Source: Oscillospiraceae bacterium
GTDB taxonomy: Bacteria; Bacillota_A; Clostridia; Oscillospirales; Oscillospiraceae
Direction of reading: 5' to 3'
Assembly (NCBI GenBank): GCA_017516785.1
Contig: JAFXAV010000057.1
Span: forward strand, 1 to 49,224
Length of the DNA: 49,224 bases
The notes beneath the pieces were generated by a model. It was given only the letters and a program-made list of their open reading frames with translations, ran no database searches and was not told where the DNA came from. A program made the position numbers and the translations under genes. Shown one piece after another: positions 26,491 to 34,910 of this stretch (the stretch's first letter is position 1; each line of letters opens with the position of its first letter).

Positions 26491-26520
26491 TTGACGAATC
26501 CATGTAAGAATGTGTACAAT
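26491..26520 (+). promoter_or_regulatory. Promoter of the envelope (dlt-like) operon
   Basis: TTGACG, 18 bases, TACAAT, about 100 bases before the transglutaminase gene. The leader holds a small hairpin (AGTGTCCG-TTTT-CGGACGCT) but no recognised riboswitch. Confidence 0.65.
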
Positions 26521-26621
26521 ATAGGGTATGTAAAAATGGGGAGTCATGCGGTTTTGCGGACTTTCCGGAAATACGAAAGTGTCCGTTTTCCGGACGCTTC
26601 CCTGTCACAAGGAGAAGTACT

Positions 26622-28115
26622 ATGCCGAAATATCTGAAAGAGAAAGAAAAGAAACGCTTCCCGGTTGCTGCCATCGTCTTGATGGTGGTTCTTGCCCTGG
26701 TCCTCACCGGCGGTTTCCTGGCCTGGAAGTTTGTCATTAAGAATATCCAGCCTGCCGTCACCATTGAAGTGGGCGGCACTGTCACCGCTGAAGATTTCCT
26801 GGTTCGGGATATGAACATGGAAGCTCAGCTGGAAACTGATCTGTCCACGCTGGATCTGAGTGTTCCCGGCGACCACACCGTGTCCCTTCGTTACTGCTGG
26901 CTGTCCCACAAGAGTACCCTGCAGGTTCGTGATACTGTGGCTCCCGCAGGTCTTGTTCAGAATCTGACTGCTTTTGCAAATCAGGTTCCTACTGCCGAGG
27001 ATTTTGTCACCGCCGTCAGCGATATGACTGCCGTTACTGTTTCCTATGCTGCAAACCCTGATGTCACCCTGGCAGGCGACCAGGCTGTCACCATCGTCCT
27101 GACCGACCTGGGCGGCAATACCACCGAGTATGATGCCACCCTGACTCTGATTTTCGATGTCACCGCTCCCGAAATTGTGGGTGCTGCCGACCGCAGCCTG
27201 TATGTGGGTCAGGAAGCAGACCTGCTGAAGGGCGTTTCCGTCACCGATGATCTGGACGAAGCCCCTGTTCTGACTGTGGACGACAGCCAGCTGGACGTCA
27301 CCGCTGAAGGTACTTACGAAGTCACCTACATCGCCGCTGACGCCAGCGCCAATGAGACCTCCGTCACAGTCACCATGACCGTGATGAAGGACACTCAGGC
27401 TCCCGAGCTGCTGGGCGTCCGTCCCCTGTCCGCTTACGCAGGCAGCACCATCGCCTACCGCAGCAACGTCATCGTCACCGACGATACCGATCCCGCGCCC
27501 AAGCTGACCATCGATTCCAGCAAGGTTGACCTGAGCGCCCCCGGTGTCTATCCCGTGGTCTACACCGCCACCGACGGTGCAGGCAACACCACTACCATGG
27601 AAGTCACCGTCACTGTGGAAGAAGCTCCCGACAACTTTGTGGAGTATGAGAAAATCTACGAAGCCGCTGACAAGGTTCTGGCCCGGATCACCAATGATTC
27701 CATGTCCACCAAGGGCAAGGTTCAGGCCATCTACAAGTGGGTTCTGAACGAGTGCTGGTACTCCAACAACACCGTCAAGGCTGACTGGATGCAGGTTGCC
27801 TGGCAGATGCTGGACACCGGCACCGGCGACTGCTTCGGTTTCTACTCCGTCACCCGTCTGCTCTTCGAGCGCCTGGGCATCCCCAACCTGACTGTCCAGC
27901 GTTCTCCCGAAGCCAAGCGCACCACCACCCATTTCTGGAGCATGGTCAGTGTGGACGGCGGCGAAACCTACTATCACTTTGACTCCTGTCCCCATCCCAA
28001 GCCCTCCCACAACATGTGCCTGGTAACCGACGCCACTCTGGAATGGTTCAACGGCCACTGCACGGACTACTATCTCTACGACAAGAGTCTCTACCCTGCC
28101 ACCCCCGAGGAATGA
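26622..28115 (+). CDS. Membrane-anchored transglutaminase-like protein with Ig-like repeats
   Basis: 497 aa. One N-terminal TM helix (about 15-37) anchors it. Three or more bacterial Ig-like (DUF5011-type) repeats follow, with recurrent D.T.P signatures (VTAPEIVG, TQAPELLG) to about residue 335. A transglutaminase-like core occupies about 360-497 with the Cys-His-Asp triad C404 (GDCFGF), H437 (THFW) and D454 (YHFDSC). Such domains act as peptidases or cross-linkers on the cell surface. AAGGAG precedes the start. It is first gene of a tightly packed seven-gene run; the racemase starts one base after its stop. Confidence 0.9.
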   Translation: MPKYLKEKEKKRFPVAAIVLMVVLALVLTGGFLAWKFVIKNIQPAVTIEVGGTVTAEDFLVRDMNMEAQLETDLSTLDLSVPGDHTVSLRYCWLSHKSTLQVRDTVAPAGLVQNLTAFANQVPTAEDFVTAVSDMTAVTVSYAANPDVTLAGDQAVTIVLTDLGGNTTEYDATLTLIFDVTAPEIVGAADRSLYVGQEADLLKGVSVTDDLDEAPVLTVDDSQLDVTAEGTYEVTYIAADASANETSVTVTMTVMKDTQAPELLGVRPLSAYAGSTIAYRSNVIVTDDTDPAPKLTIDSSKVDLSAPGVYPVVYTATDGAGNTTTMEVTVTVEEAPDNFVEYEKIYEAADKVLARITNDSMSTKGKVQAIYKWVLNECWYSNNTVKADWMQVAWQMLDTGTGDCFGFYSVTRLLFERLGIPNLTVQRSPEAKRTTTHFWSMVSVDGGETYYHFDSCPHPKPSHNMCLVTDATLEWFNGHCTDYYLYDKSLYPATPEE

Positions 28116-28116
28116 T

Positions 28117-28851
28117 ATGACCCATACTGAACAACGCGTTTTGGGCGTCATCGGCGGTCTCGGTCCCATTGCCACCTCCCATTTTATGGAGCTGGTGATC
28201 CGGATGACCGAGTCAGAGCGGGATCAGGAGCATCTGGATATGATTATCTATCATACCCCCTCCATTCCCGACCGCAGCAGCTATATTCTGAATCCCAGCC
28301 TGCCCAGTCCTCTGGATCCCATGATCGAACTGGGCCAGCGGCTGTCGGAACAGAACGTCGGCTGCATCGCCATCCCTTGTGTCACCGCCCATTATTTTCA
28401 TGAAAGCCTGAGCAGCTCTATCCCCGCTCCCATCATCCATGCTGTGGAGGAAACCGCCATCCATCTTCAGACCGCCGGTATCAAAAAAGCCGGCATCATG
28501 GCAACTGATGGCACTGTTTCCTCCGGCCTGTTCCAGAAAAGACTGGAGCAGCGGGGCATCACCCCTGTGATTCCCTCCGCTGATGCCCAGAAGGACGTGA
28601 TGGAACTGATTTTCGGCTGTATCAAGGCAAACCGTCCCGCGGATATGAACCGGTTCCACCGGGTCGCCCGGGAACTGCGGGAAGCCGGCGCTGAGGTAAT
28701 TATCCTCGGCTGCACGGAGCTTTCCCTCATCAAACGAGATCACGATATTGGCGGCGGCTTCCTGGACGCCTTGGAAGTGCTGGCCCAGCAGTCGGTGCTG
28801 CGCTGCGGCGCCTGGCTGAAGGACGAGTACCGCTGCCTGATCACAAAATAA
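28117..28851 (+). CDS. Aspartate/glutamate racemase family protein
   Basis: 244 aa. Both catalytic cysteines of the cofactor-independent racemases are visible, in IAIPCVTAHYFHE and ILGCTELSL, with the opening GVIGGLGPIATSHFMEL. Family members interconvert L- and D-Asp/Glu or have broader specificity (RacX/YgeA type). It is translationally coupled to the transglutaminase gene and lies 14 bases before a dltA-like ligase. That place suggests it supplies a D-amino acid to the ligase-carrier-transfer genes that follow; this is inference, since canonical dlt operons use D-Ala from Alr. Confidence 0.92.
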   Translation: MTHTEQRVLGVIGGLGPIATSHFMELVIRMTESERDQEHLDMIIYHTPSIPDRSSYILNPSLPSPLDPMIELGQRLSEQNVGCIAIPCVTAHYFHESLSSSIPAPIIHAVEETAIHLQTAGIKKAGIMATDGTVSSGLFQKRLEQRGITPVIPSADAQKDVMELIFGCIKANRPADMNRFHRVARELREAGAEVIILGCTELSLIKRDHDIGGGFLDALEVLAQQSVLRCGAWLKDEYRCLITK

Positions 28852-28865
28852 GGAGAATCATCTTC

Positions 28866-30377
28866 ATGCAAACCAACATTCTGGAATATCTGGAGCATAC
28901 CGTCACCCGGGTGCCCGAGAAGGTGGCCTTTGCCAACGAGGAAATGGGCCTTTCCTTCCGACAGGTCTATGACCAGGCCCGGTCCGTGGGCTCCTTCCTT
29001 CATGCCGAGGGCTTCTACAAGCAGCCCATCGTGGTGTTCATGAAGAAGCATCCCACCACCCTGGTTGCTTTCTTCGGCACCATCTATTCCGGCAACTACT
29101 ACGTCCCCCTGGACGATGAGATGCCCCGTCACCGGATCGAGCTGATCCTGAAGACCCTGAATCCCGTTGCCATGATCTGCGACGAATCCACCGCACCGCT
29201 GGTGAAGGAATTCAACTACACCGGCAAGACCTACATCTATAACGAGATCTGCAACAGCCCCATCGACGAAGCCGCCCTGGCTGTGATCCGGGACCGCCAG
29301 ATCGACACCGATCCCATCTACATCGTATTCACCTCCGGTTCCACCGGTGTGCCCAAGGGCGTCACCGCCTGCCACAGAAGCGTGCTGGACTATGTGGAAA
29401 ATCTCTGCGATGTGCTGAAGTTCAACGAAAACAGCATTTTCGGCAACCAGACTCCCCTGTATTTCGACGCTTACCTGAAGGAAGTGGTTCCCACCCTGAA
29501 GTACGGCGCCACTACCATTCTGATTCCCAAGCAGCTGTTCATGTTCCCCATCAAGCTGGTGGAATTCCTGAACGAAAAGAAGATTAACACGGTCTGCTGG
29601 GTTGTTTCCGCCCTGACCATGATCTCCGCTTTCCGCACCTTCGAAAAGGTGAAGCCTGAGTATCTGCATACTGTTGCTTTCGCCAGCGAAGTCTTCCCCA
29701 TCAAGCAGTTCAACCTGTGGCGCGCCGCTCTGCCCAACGCCCGGTTTATCAACCTCTACGGCCCCACCGAGACCACCGGCATCTGCTGTTACTATGAAGT
29801 TGACCGGGAATTCGGCCTGGACGAGGTTCTGCCCGTTGGCCGTCCCTTCCGCAACACCGAGATTCTGCTGCTGGACGAAAATGATAAGCTGGCCGGTCCC
29901 GGTGAACAGGGCGAAATCTGCGTCCGCGGTACCCGCCTGACCCTGGGTTACTACCGCAATCCCGAAGTCACCGCCAAGGCCTTTGTCCAGAACCCCCTGA
30001 ACGACCTGTACCCCGAGCTGATCTACCGCACCGGCGACATTGGCAAGTACAACGACCGGGGCGAACTGGTGTTCCTTTCCCGTAAGGACTTCCAGATCAA
30101 GCACATGGGCCATCGCATTGAGCTGGGCGAGATCGAAGTCATCGCCAATATGCACGACGACGTCAAGACCGCCTGCTGCATCTTCGACGGCGAAAAGAAG
30201 AAGATCGTCCTCTACTACGTGGGCGACCTGGACCCCAAGGACATGACCGTCTACATCAAGAACAAGCTGCCCCGGTACATGGTTCCCCATGTAATCCGCC
30301 AGCTGGACACCATGCCCCTGACCCCCAACGGCAAAATCGACCGCAATCTGCTGAAACAGCAGTACGCAAATAAATAA
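28866..30377 (+). CDS. Amino-acid-adenylating ligase, DltA-like
   Basis: 503 aa, size of DltA. Motifs are the P-loop YIVFTSGSTGVPKGV, A4 region YFDAYLKEV (Asp for the amino group), A5 NLYGPTETTG, A7 YRTGDIG, and A10 Lys in NGKIDRNLLK. It adenylates an amino acid with ATP and loads it on the carrier protein encoded next. The substrate may be D-Ala, as in teichoic-acid D-alanylation, or another residue given the upstream racemase. The start has AAGGAG upstream. Gene order here is A-C-B-D rather than A-B-C-D. Confidence 0.88.
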   Translation: MQTNILEYLEHTVTRVPEKVAFANEEMGLSFRQVYDQARSVGSFLHAEGFYKQPIVVFMKKHPTTLVAFFGTIYSGNYYVPLDDEMPRHRIELILKTLNPVAMICDESTAPLVKEFNYTGKTYIYNEICNSPIDEAALAVIRDRQIDTDPIYIVFTSGSTGVPKGVTACHRSVLDYVENLCDVLKFNENSIFGNQTPLYFDAYLKEVVPTLKYGATTILIPKQLFMFPIKLVEFLNEKKINTVCWVVSALTMISAFRTFEKVKPEYLHTVAFASEVFPIKQFNLWRAALPNARFINLYGPTETTGICCYYEVDREFGLDEVLPVGRPFRNTEILLLDENDKLAGPGEQGEICVRGTRLTLGYYRNPEVTAKAFVQNPLNDLYPELIYRTGDIGKYNDRGELVFLSRKDFQIKHMGHRIELGEIEVIANMHDDVKTACCIFDGEKKKIVLYYVGDLDPKDMTVYIKNKLPRYMVPHVIRQLDTMPLTPNGKIDRNLLKQQYANK

Positions 30378-30395
30378 TTTTTAAGGAGAAACATC

Positions 30396-30623
30396 ATGGA
30401 AGCATTGCTGAACATTCTGGAAGAACTGCATCCCGAAGTTGACTTTGAAACCTGCACCACTCTGATCGACGACAAGATCCTGGATTCCTTCGACATCGTC
30501 ACCCTGGTTGCCGAGATCGACGCTGAATTTGACGTTGCCATCCCCGCTGAGGAGCTGGTTCCCGAGAACTTCAACTCTGCCGAGGCTCTGTATGAACTGA
30601 TCCAGAAGCTGCTGGACGAATAA
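30396..30623 (+). CDS. Acyl/aminoacyl carrier protein, DltC-like
   Basis: 75 aa. The phosphopantetheine site is LDSFDIVTLV (Ser about residue 32). Acidic helices surround it (EIDAEFDVAIPAEEL), as in DltC. It carries the activated amino acid as a thioester to the membrane acyltransferase. It is 18 bases after the ligase and 3 bases before the MBOAT gene, with AAGGAG before its start. Confidence 0.92.
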   Translation: MEALLNILEELHPEVDFETCTTLIDDKILDSFDIVTLVAEIDAEFDVAIPAEELVPENFNSAEALYELIQKLLDE

Positions 30624-30626
30624 GCC

Positions 30627-32192
30627 ATGCAGTTTACATCTTTTACCTTTCTGCTGTTTGCAGCGCTGCTGCTGACAGTCTATTACATCATCCCCGGTAA
30701 ATTTCAGTGGCCCCTGCTGCTGATCGCCAGCTATGTGTTCTATCTGTGGGCAGGTACGGATTACCTTTTCTTCATCCTGTTCACCACGATTACCACCTAT
30801 GGCGCGGCATTTATGATCGACCGGGGACTTGCCAAGCGGGATGCCTATCTTGCCGAGCACAAGAAAGACCTTTCCCGTGAGGAAAAGAAGGCTTACAAGG
30901 CAAAGGCCAAGGCATCCAACCGGGTGTGGCTGCTGCTGTGCCTGGTGACCAATTTCGGCATTCTGGCCGTCTGCAAAGCATGCCTCATCGAGCCTTTCCG
31001 CACCATGGCTAACGGTGGTTCCCTGTCCTTCCTGGCCATCGGCCTGCCCCTGGGTATTTCCTTCTACATGTTCCAGTCCATGGGATATGTAGTGGACGTG
31101 TTCCGGGAAAAGACCAAGGCCGAGAAGAATTTCTTCAAGCTGGCTCTCTTTGTGTCCTTCTTCCCCCAGCTGATCCAGGGCCCCATCAGCAAGTACTCCC
31201 AGCTGGCCCCCACCCTATATGCCCCCCACCGTTTCGACGGCAAGCAGATCTCCTTTGGTCTGCAGCGGATGCTCTGGGGCTATTTCAAGAAGCTGGTGGT
31301 TGCTGACCGGATTGCCGTTGCCATCGGCACCCTGAAGGGCGAAGAATACACCGGTGTTGCATTCCTGGTGCTGACCTTGTTCTACGCCATTCAGATCTAC
31401 GGCGACTTTACCGGCGGCATCGATGTGACCATCGGTCTTGCCGAAACCATGGGCATCAAGCTGCCCGAAAACTTTATCCGTCCCTATTTCTCCAAGAATA
31501 TCGCCGAGTACTGGCGCCGCTGGCACATTACCCTGGGCGAATGGATGAAGGATTACATCTTCTATCCCATTTCTGTTTCCGAGCCCATGAGAAAGCTCTC
31601 CAAGGCCGCCCGGAAACGCTCCCCCAATTTCGGCAAGCGGCTGCCCGTCTACGTGGCATCTCTCGCCACCTGGTTCATCACCGGTATCTGGCACGGCTTC
31701 AGCCCCAACTTTGCCGTCTGGGGTATGCTGAACTGCTTCGTCATCGTGGTCAGCGAGGAGCTGACGCCCCTGTATGAAAAGTTCCACAACCGCTTCCACC
31801 TGAAGGAAAAGAAGTGGTACGGTGCCTTTGAAATGCTGCGTATGTTCTGGCTCATGAACCTGATCCGCGCCTGCGACCTGTTCCCCAACGTGGGCGAATA
31901 TTTCCGCAGACTCGGTTCTCTCGTCACCACCTTCAATTTCCACGTTCTGTGGGACGGCACCATGATGAACCTGGGCTTGACCTCCCTGGACTACGCCATC
32001 ATCTTTGGCGGTGTCATCGTCTGGTTCGTGGTGAGCCTGCTGCAGGAAAAGGGCCCCATCCGGGAGCGTCTTTCCCAGAAACCCGCTGTGCTGCGTTATG
32101 CCCTGATCTTTGCCCTGCTGGTCATCGTCCTGCTGATGGGCAGCTACGGCATCGGCTATGACGCCAGCAACTTTATCTACAACCAGTTCTAA
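30627..32192 (+). CDS. MBOAT family O-acyltransferase, DltB-like
   Basis: 521 aa, about 10-12 TM segments. MBOAT landmarks are AEYWRRWHITLGEWMKDYIF and the catalytic-His segment ITGIWHGFSPNFAVWG. Family members (DltB, AlgI, PatA) pass acyl groups from a carrier to an extracytoplasmic acceptor. Here it would take the aminoacyl group from the preceding carrier protein. It is longer than typical DltB (about 400 aa), owing partly to a charged loop near residues 70-95 (KKDLSREEKKAYKAKAKA). Confidence 0.93.
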   Translation: MQFTSFTFLLFAALLLTVYYIIPGKFQWPLLLIASYVFYLWAGTDYLFFILFTTITTYGAAFMIDRGLAKRDAYLAEHKKDLSREEKKAYKAKAKASNRVWLLLCLVTNFGILAVCKACLIEPFRTMANGGSLSFLAIGLPLGISFYMFQSMGYVVDVFREKTKAEKNFFKLALFVSFFPQLIQGPISKYSQLAPTLYAPHRFDGKQISFGLQRMLWGYFKKLVVADRIAVAIGTLKGEEYTGVAFLVLTLFYAIQIYGDFTGGIDVTIGLAETMGIKLPENFIRPYFSKNIAEYWRRWHITLGEWMKDYIFYPISVSEPMRKLSKAARKRSPNFGKRLPVYVASLATWFITGIWHGFSPNFAVWGMLNCFVIVVSEELTPLYEKFHNRFHLKEKKWYGAFEMLRMFWLMNLIRACDLFPNVGEYFRRLGSLVTTFNFHVLWDGTMMNLGLTSLDYAIIFGGVIVWFVVSLLQEKGPIRERLSQKPAVLRYALIFALLVIVLLMGSYGIGYDASNFIYNQF

Positions 32193-32202
32193 GGAGGCTG
32201 CC

Positions 32203-33276
32203 GTGAAAAAGAAATCTATTGCAATGGTCGCGGCAGCGATCTTCATCGCTGTGCTGCTTCTGTGGCTGCTGCAGATGCTCCTGATGCCGAAATACATGGA
32301 AGACATCCAGGAAGGCGCCCTCATCGCCGAGTATTACGACGAGGCAGGCGACAACGACGTGGTCTTCATCGGCGACTGCGAAGTCTACGAAAACTTCTCC
32401 CCCATTACCCTGTGGGAAGAATACGGCATCACATCCTACATCCGGGGCAGCGCCCAGCAGCTGATCTGGCAGTCCTACTATCTGATGGAAGAGACCTTCA
32501 AGTATGAGACTCCCGATGTGGTGGTCTTCAACGTCCTTTCCATGAAGTATGACACCCCCAAGAGCACCGGCTCCAGCAGCACCCGTGAAGCCTACAACCG
32601 CATGACCCTGGACGGCATGCGCTGGTCTATGTCCAAGGTTAATTCCATCAAGGCATCCATGACCGCCGAGGAGCAGAAGAAGGAGGGCATGTGGCTCTAC
32701 CTCTTCCCCCTCCTGCGTTATCATGACCGCTGGTCTGAGCTGACCGGCGAGGACTTCAAGTACTGGCTGAAGCGGGACACCGTCTCCCACAACGGCTATC
32801 TGATGCAGGTGGAAGTGAATCCCGCCGGCGACGCTTTCATGGAGCCGCCCCTCATTGACTACGAATTCGCCCCCAACTGCTATGACTACCTGGACAAGAT
32901 GGTTGCCCTCTGTGAAAAGTACGGCTCTCAGCTGGTTCTGATCAAGGCTCCCTCCCTCTCCCCCATCTGGTGGGACGAATGGGATGAGCAGATGGAAAAT
33001 TACGCAGCCCAGCACGGTCTGCTGTACATCAACTTCCTGGACTACCAGGAGGAGATCGGTATCGACTGGAATACCGATACCTACGACACCGGCCTGCACC
33101 TGAATGTCCACGGCGCGGAAAAGCTGTCCTCTTTCTTCGGAAAGATCCTCTCTGAGCAGTGTGGTCTTGCTGACCGCCGCTCCGAGCCTGAAACCGCAGC
33201 CATCTGGACTGAAAAAGTCAATCACTATTACGCAATGAAAGAAACCCTGATCGCGCAGAGTAACGCGCAGCAGTAA
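32203..33276 (+). CDS. SGNH-like membrane-anchored protein, DltD-like position
   Basis: About 357 aa. It starts at a GTG (32203) with AAGGAGG just upstream; a frame start at 32158 overlaps the MBOAT gene and is not favoured. One TM helix spans about 8-28, then an extracytoplasmic SGNH-like domain follows. The block I motif reads FIGDCEVYENFSP, so the usual nucleophile Ser is Cys59. The C-terminal block DTGLHLNVHGAEKL keeps the Asp-x-x-His pattern. By position it replaces DltD, which helps transfer of D-Ala to the wall polymer. Overall homology to DltD is not evident to the eye. Confidence 0.82.
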   Translation: MKKKSIAMVAAAIFIAVLLLWLLQMLLMPKYMEDIQEGALIAEYYDEAGDNDVVFIGDCEVYENFSPITLWEEYGITSYIRGSAQQLIWQSYYLMEETFKYETPDVVVFNVLSMKYDTPKSTGSSSTREAYNRMTLDGMRWSMSKVNSIKASMTAEEQKKEGMWLYLFPLLRYHDRWSELTGEDFKYWLKRDTVSHNGYLMQVEVNPAGDAFMEPPLIDYEFAPNCYDYLDKMVALCEKYGSQLVLIKAPSLSPIWWDEWDEQMENYAAQHGLLYINFLDYQEEIGIDWNTDTYDTGLHLNVHGAEKLSSFFGKILSEQCGLADRRSEPETAAIWTEKVNHYYAMKETLIAQSNAQQ

Positions 33277-33299
33277 CCAATTTTAGGAGGAAACCCATT

Positions 33300-33881
33300 A
33301 TGAAGAAACTGATCAGCCTGATGCTGGTTCTGGCCATGGCTCTGACCCTGGCTGCCTGCGGCGGTGAAGAAGCTCCCAAGCCCACCGACGCACCCGATCC
33401 CGGTCTGACCGTTGTGGACCCCACCGAGGCCCCTGAGGCTGAGACCGAAGCTCCCGCCACCGAGGCTCCTGAGGCCGCCGGCGAGGCTTACACCTTCACC
33501 TACGGCTCCACCACCATCGCCATGAACGCCGACACCGCTCCTATCGTGGCCGCTCTGGGTGAGCCCAAGAACTACACCGAGGAAGAAAGCTGCGCTTTCG
33601 AAGGCCTCAGCAAGACCTACTTCTTCGGCAGCTTCTATCTGGAAACCTATCCCGACGGCGCTACCGACCGCGTCTACTGCGTGTGGCTGGTTGACGACAG
33701 TGTTGCCACCGAGGAAGGCATCTACATCGGCGCTTCCCAGCAGGAAGTTGAGGACGCCTACGGCGCCCAGTGGTACAACGGCAAGAACGCCTATGTTGTC
33801 AAGACCGGCGACTGCGTTCTGACCATTATCCTGGAAAACGGCGTTGTTAACTCCATCCAGTACGTCGCTGTCACTCTGTAA
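33300..33881 (+). CDS. Small lipoprotein, unknown domain
   Basis: 193 aa. A classical lipoprotein signal ends LTLAACGG, with lipid Cys at about residue 20. A linker of Pro/Thr/Glu/Ala repeats (about 25-65) follows, then a compact 120-residue domain (YGSTTIAMNADTAPIVAALG at its start; two Cys, CAF and VYC). The domain is unrecognised; similar domains often follow the same linker in clostridial lipoproteins. It is 23 bases after the SGNH gene with GGAGGAAA upstream, so it is probably the last gene of the dlt-like operon. Confidence 0.8.
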   Translation: MKKLISLMLVLAMALTLAACGGEEAPKPTDAPDPGLTVVDPTEAPEAETEAPATEAPEAAGEAYTFTYGSTTIAMNADTAPIVAALGEPKNYTEEESCAFEGLSKTYFFGSFYLETYPDGATDRVYCVWLVDDSVATEEGIYIGASQQEVEDAYGAQWYNGKNAYVVKTGDCVLTIILENGVVNSIQYVAVTL

Positions 33882-33892
33882 TTGAAAATCAC

Positions 33893-33928
33893 AAACAGGC
33901 ACAACAGAGATACTGTTGTGCCTGTTTT
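33893..33928 (+). terminator. Terminator of the dlt-like operon
   Basis: AAACAGGCACAAC/GTTGTGCCTGTTT stem with an 8-base loop, then TTTCG. Confidence 0.85.
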
Positions 33929-34062
33929 CGTATATTCAGATAAATTGTGTTAAGGTATATTTAAGTAAGAGAACTTGAATTTAATCTTTTCTTAATGGCA
34001 ATAGCAGAACAATTCCGCTATAATGGAATCAGATAAAGTCATTCAGGAAAGGAACTTGTTTC

Positions 34063-34467
34063 ATGAAAAAGAAGTCAATTTTATCAGCAGCCTTTCTGAT
34101 CAGTCTGCTCCCGATGCTGCTGAACCAGTATGGCGGCCGTAAGGGTGTACAGGAAATCACAGGCCTGGTAAACCTACTCAACCCCATCGGAATTATGGCT
34201 GTTGTATTGTTCGTAATCGGCGTATGGGTTCCGTTCCGGAAAGAAATCATTGGCAGGATTTTAGGGGCATTGGGCACCATTGGTATTGTTGCTTCAGAGG
34301 TGTACAAGTTCCTCACCTGGCATGTACTGACCATCACAGGCGAAATAAATTTGCAGCACAGCATCAGATTGGCGTTCCCGGAATTTTACATCGGTTTCAT
34401 GGTTTCCCTGGCAATGGTTGCTGCCTATTTCATCATTATTACAACAGAAAAAGCCAAGCTGTATTGA
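34063..34467 (+). CDS. Small four-TM membrane protein
   Basis: 134 aa, unrecognised. Four hydrophobic segments are seen: about 7-24, 43-62, 70-88 and 112-132. The start ATG follows GGAAAGGAAC. A TATAAT box at about 34015-34020 suggests its own promoter, but the -35 is weak. A terminator overlaps its stop codon. It stands between the dlt-like operon and the convergent DUF1934-ddl pair. Confidence 0.7.
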   Translation: MKKKSILSAAFLISLLPMLLNQYGGRKGVQEITGLVNLLNPIGIMAVVLFVIGVWVPFRKEIIGRILGALGTIGIVASEVYKFLTWHVLTITGEINLQHSIRLAFPEFYIGFMVSLAMVAAYFIIITTEKAKLY

Positions 34468-34483
34468 CGCAGCTTGGCTTTTA
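34449..34483. terminator. Terminator overlapping stop codon
   Basis: AAAAGCCAAGCTG/CAGCTTGGCTTTT stem; the left arm includes the last codons of the four-TM gene. It also ends the DUF1934 gene on the minus strand. Confidence 0.85.
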
Positions 34484-34487
34484 TCAT

Positions 34488-34910
34488 TTAGATTGCGCGG
34501 ATATCCAGGTGATAGTCCACCATGCCCATGGCGGTGTTTTCAATGTCGATGCTGTAGGTCAAATCGATCATGCCGCCGTCGGGGACGATATCAAAATACA
34601 GGTATTTGGCGCAGACGGTGATCATCAGGGCACCGAATTCCATCTGGTAGAGGCTCACATGGGGCTCATCCTTGCGGAAGATCATCTGGGAGCTGAGCTT
34701 GCCGGTACGGGTAAGAATCACCCGGTCAGGCTCCACCCGGAAGGTAGTGGTGACGCCTGCCATGCCGGTCAGTTCCGTTTCCTCATACCGGATGTCCCAG
34801 CCGCCGTCCACAAATTCCATGGTGCCTTCGGTGGTCAGCTGGATCACATCGGGATCCTGATCCTCATAGGTCTGCCGCCCCTCCACGCTCAGAAGCACCT
34901 TCTGCTTCAT
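34488..34910 (-). CDS. DUF1934 (YwiB-like) beta-barrel protein
   Basis: 140 aa. The pattern QKVLLSVEGRQTYEDQDPDV, then EGTMEFVDGGWDIRYEETEL, and the ending TYSIDIENTAMGMVDYHLDI is characteristic of DUF1934, a calycin-like small barrel. Function is unknown. Its start overlaps the ddl stop by four bases (ATGA), so it is translated with ddl. Confidence 0.93.
   Translation of the reverse strand: MKQKVLLSVEGRQTYEDQDPDVIQLTTEGTMEFVDGGWDIRYEETELTGMAGVTTTFRVEPDRVILTRTGKLSSQMIFRKDEPHVSLYQMEFGALMITVCAKYLYFDIVPDGGMIDLTYSIDIENTAMGMVDYHLDIRAI

Noticed and set aside
26521..26621. Riboswitch before the transglutaminase gene
   Set aside because: Only small hairpins are visible; no conserved core of a known riboswitch class could be recognised.
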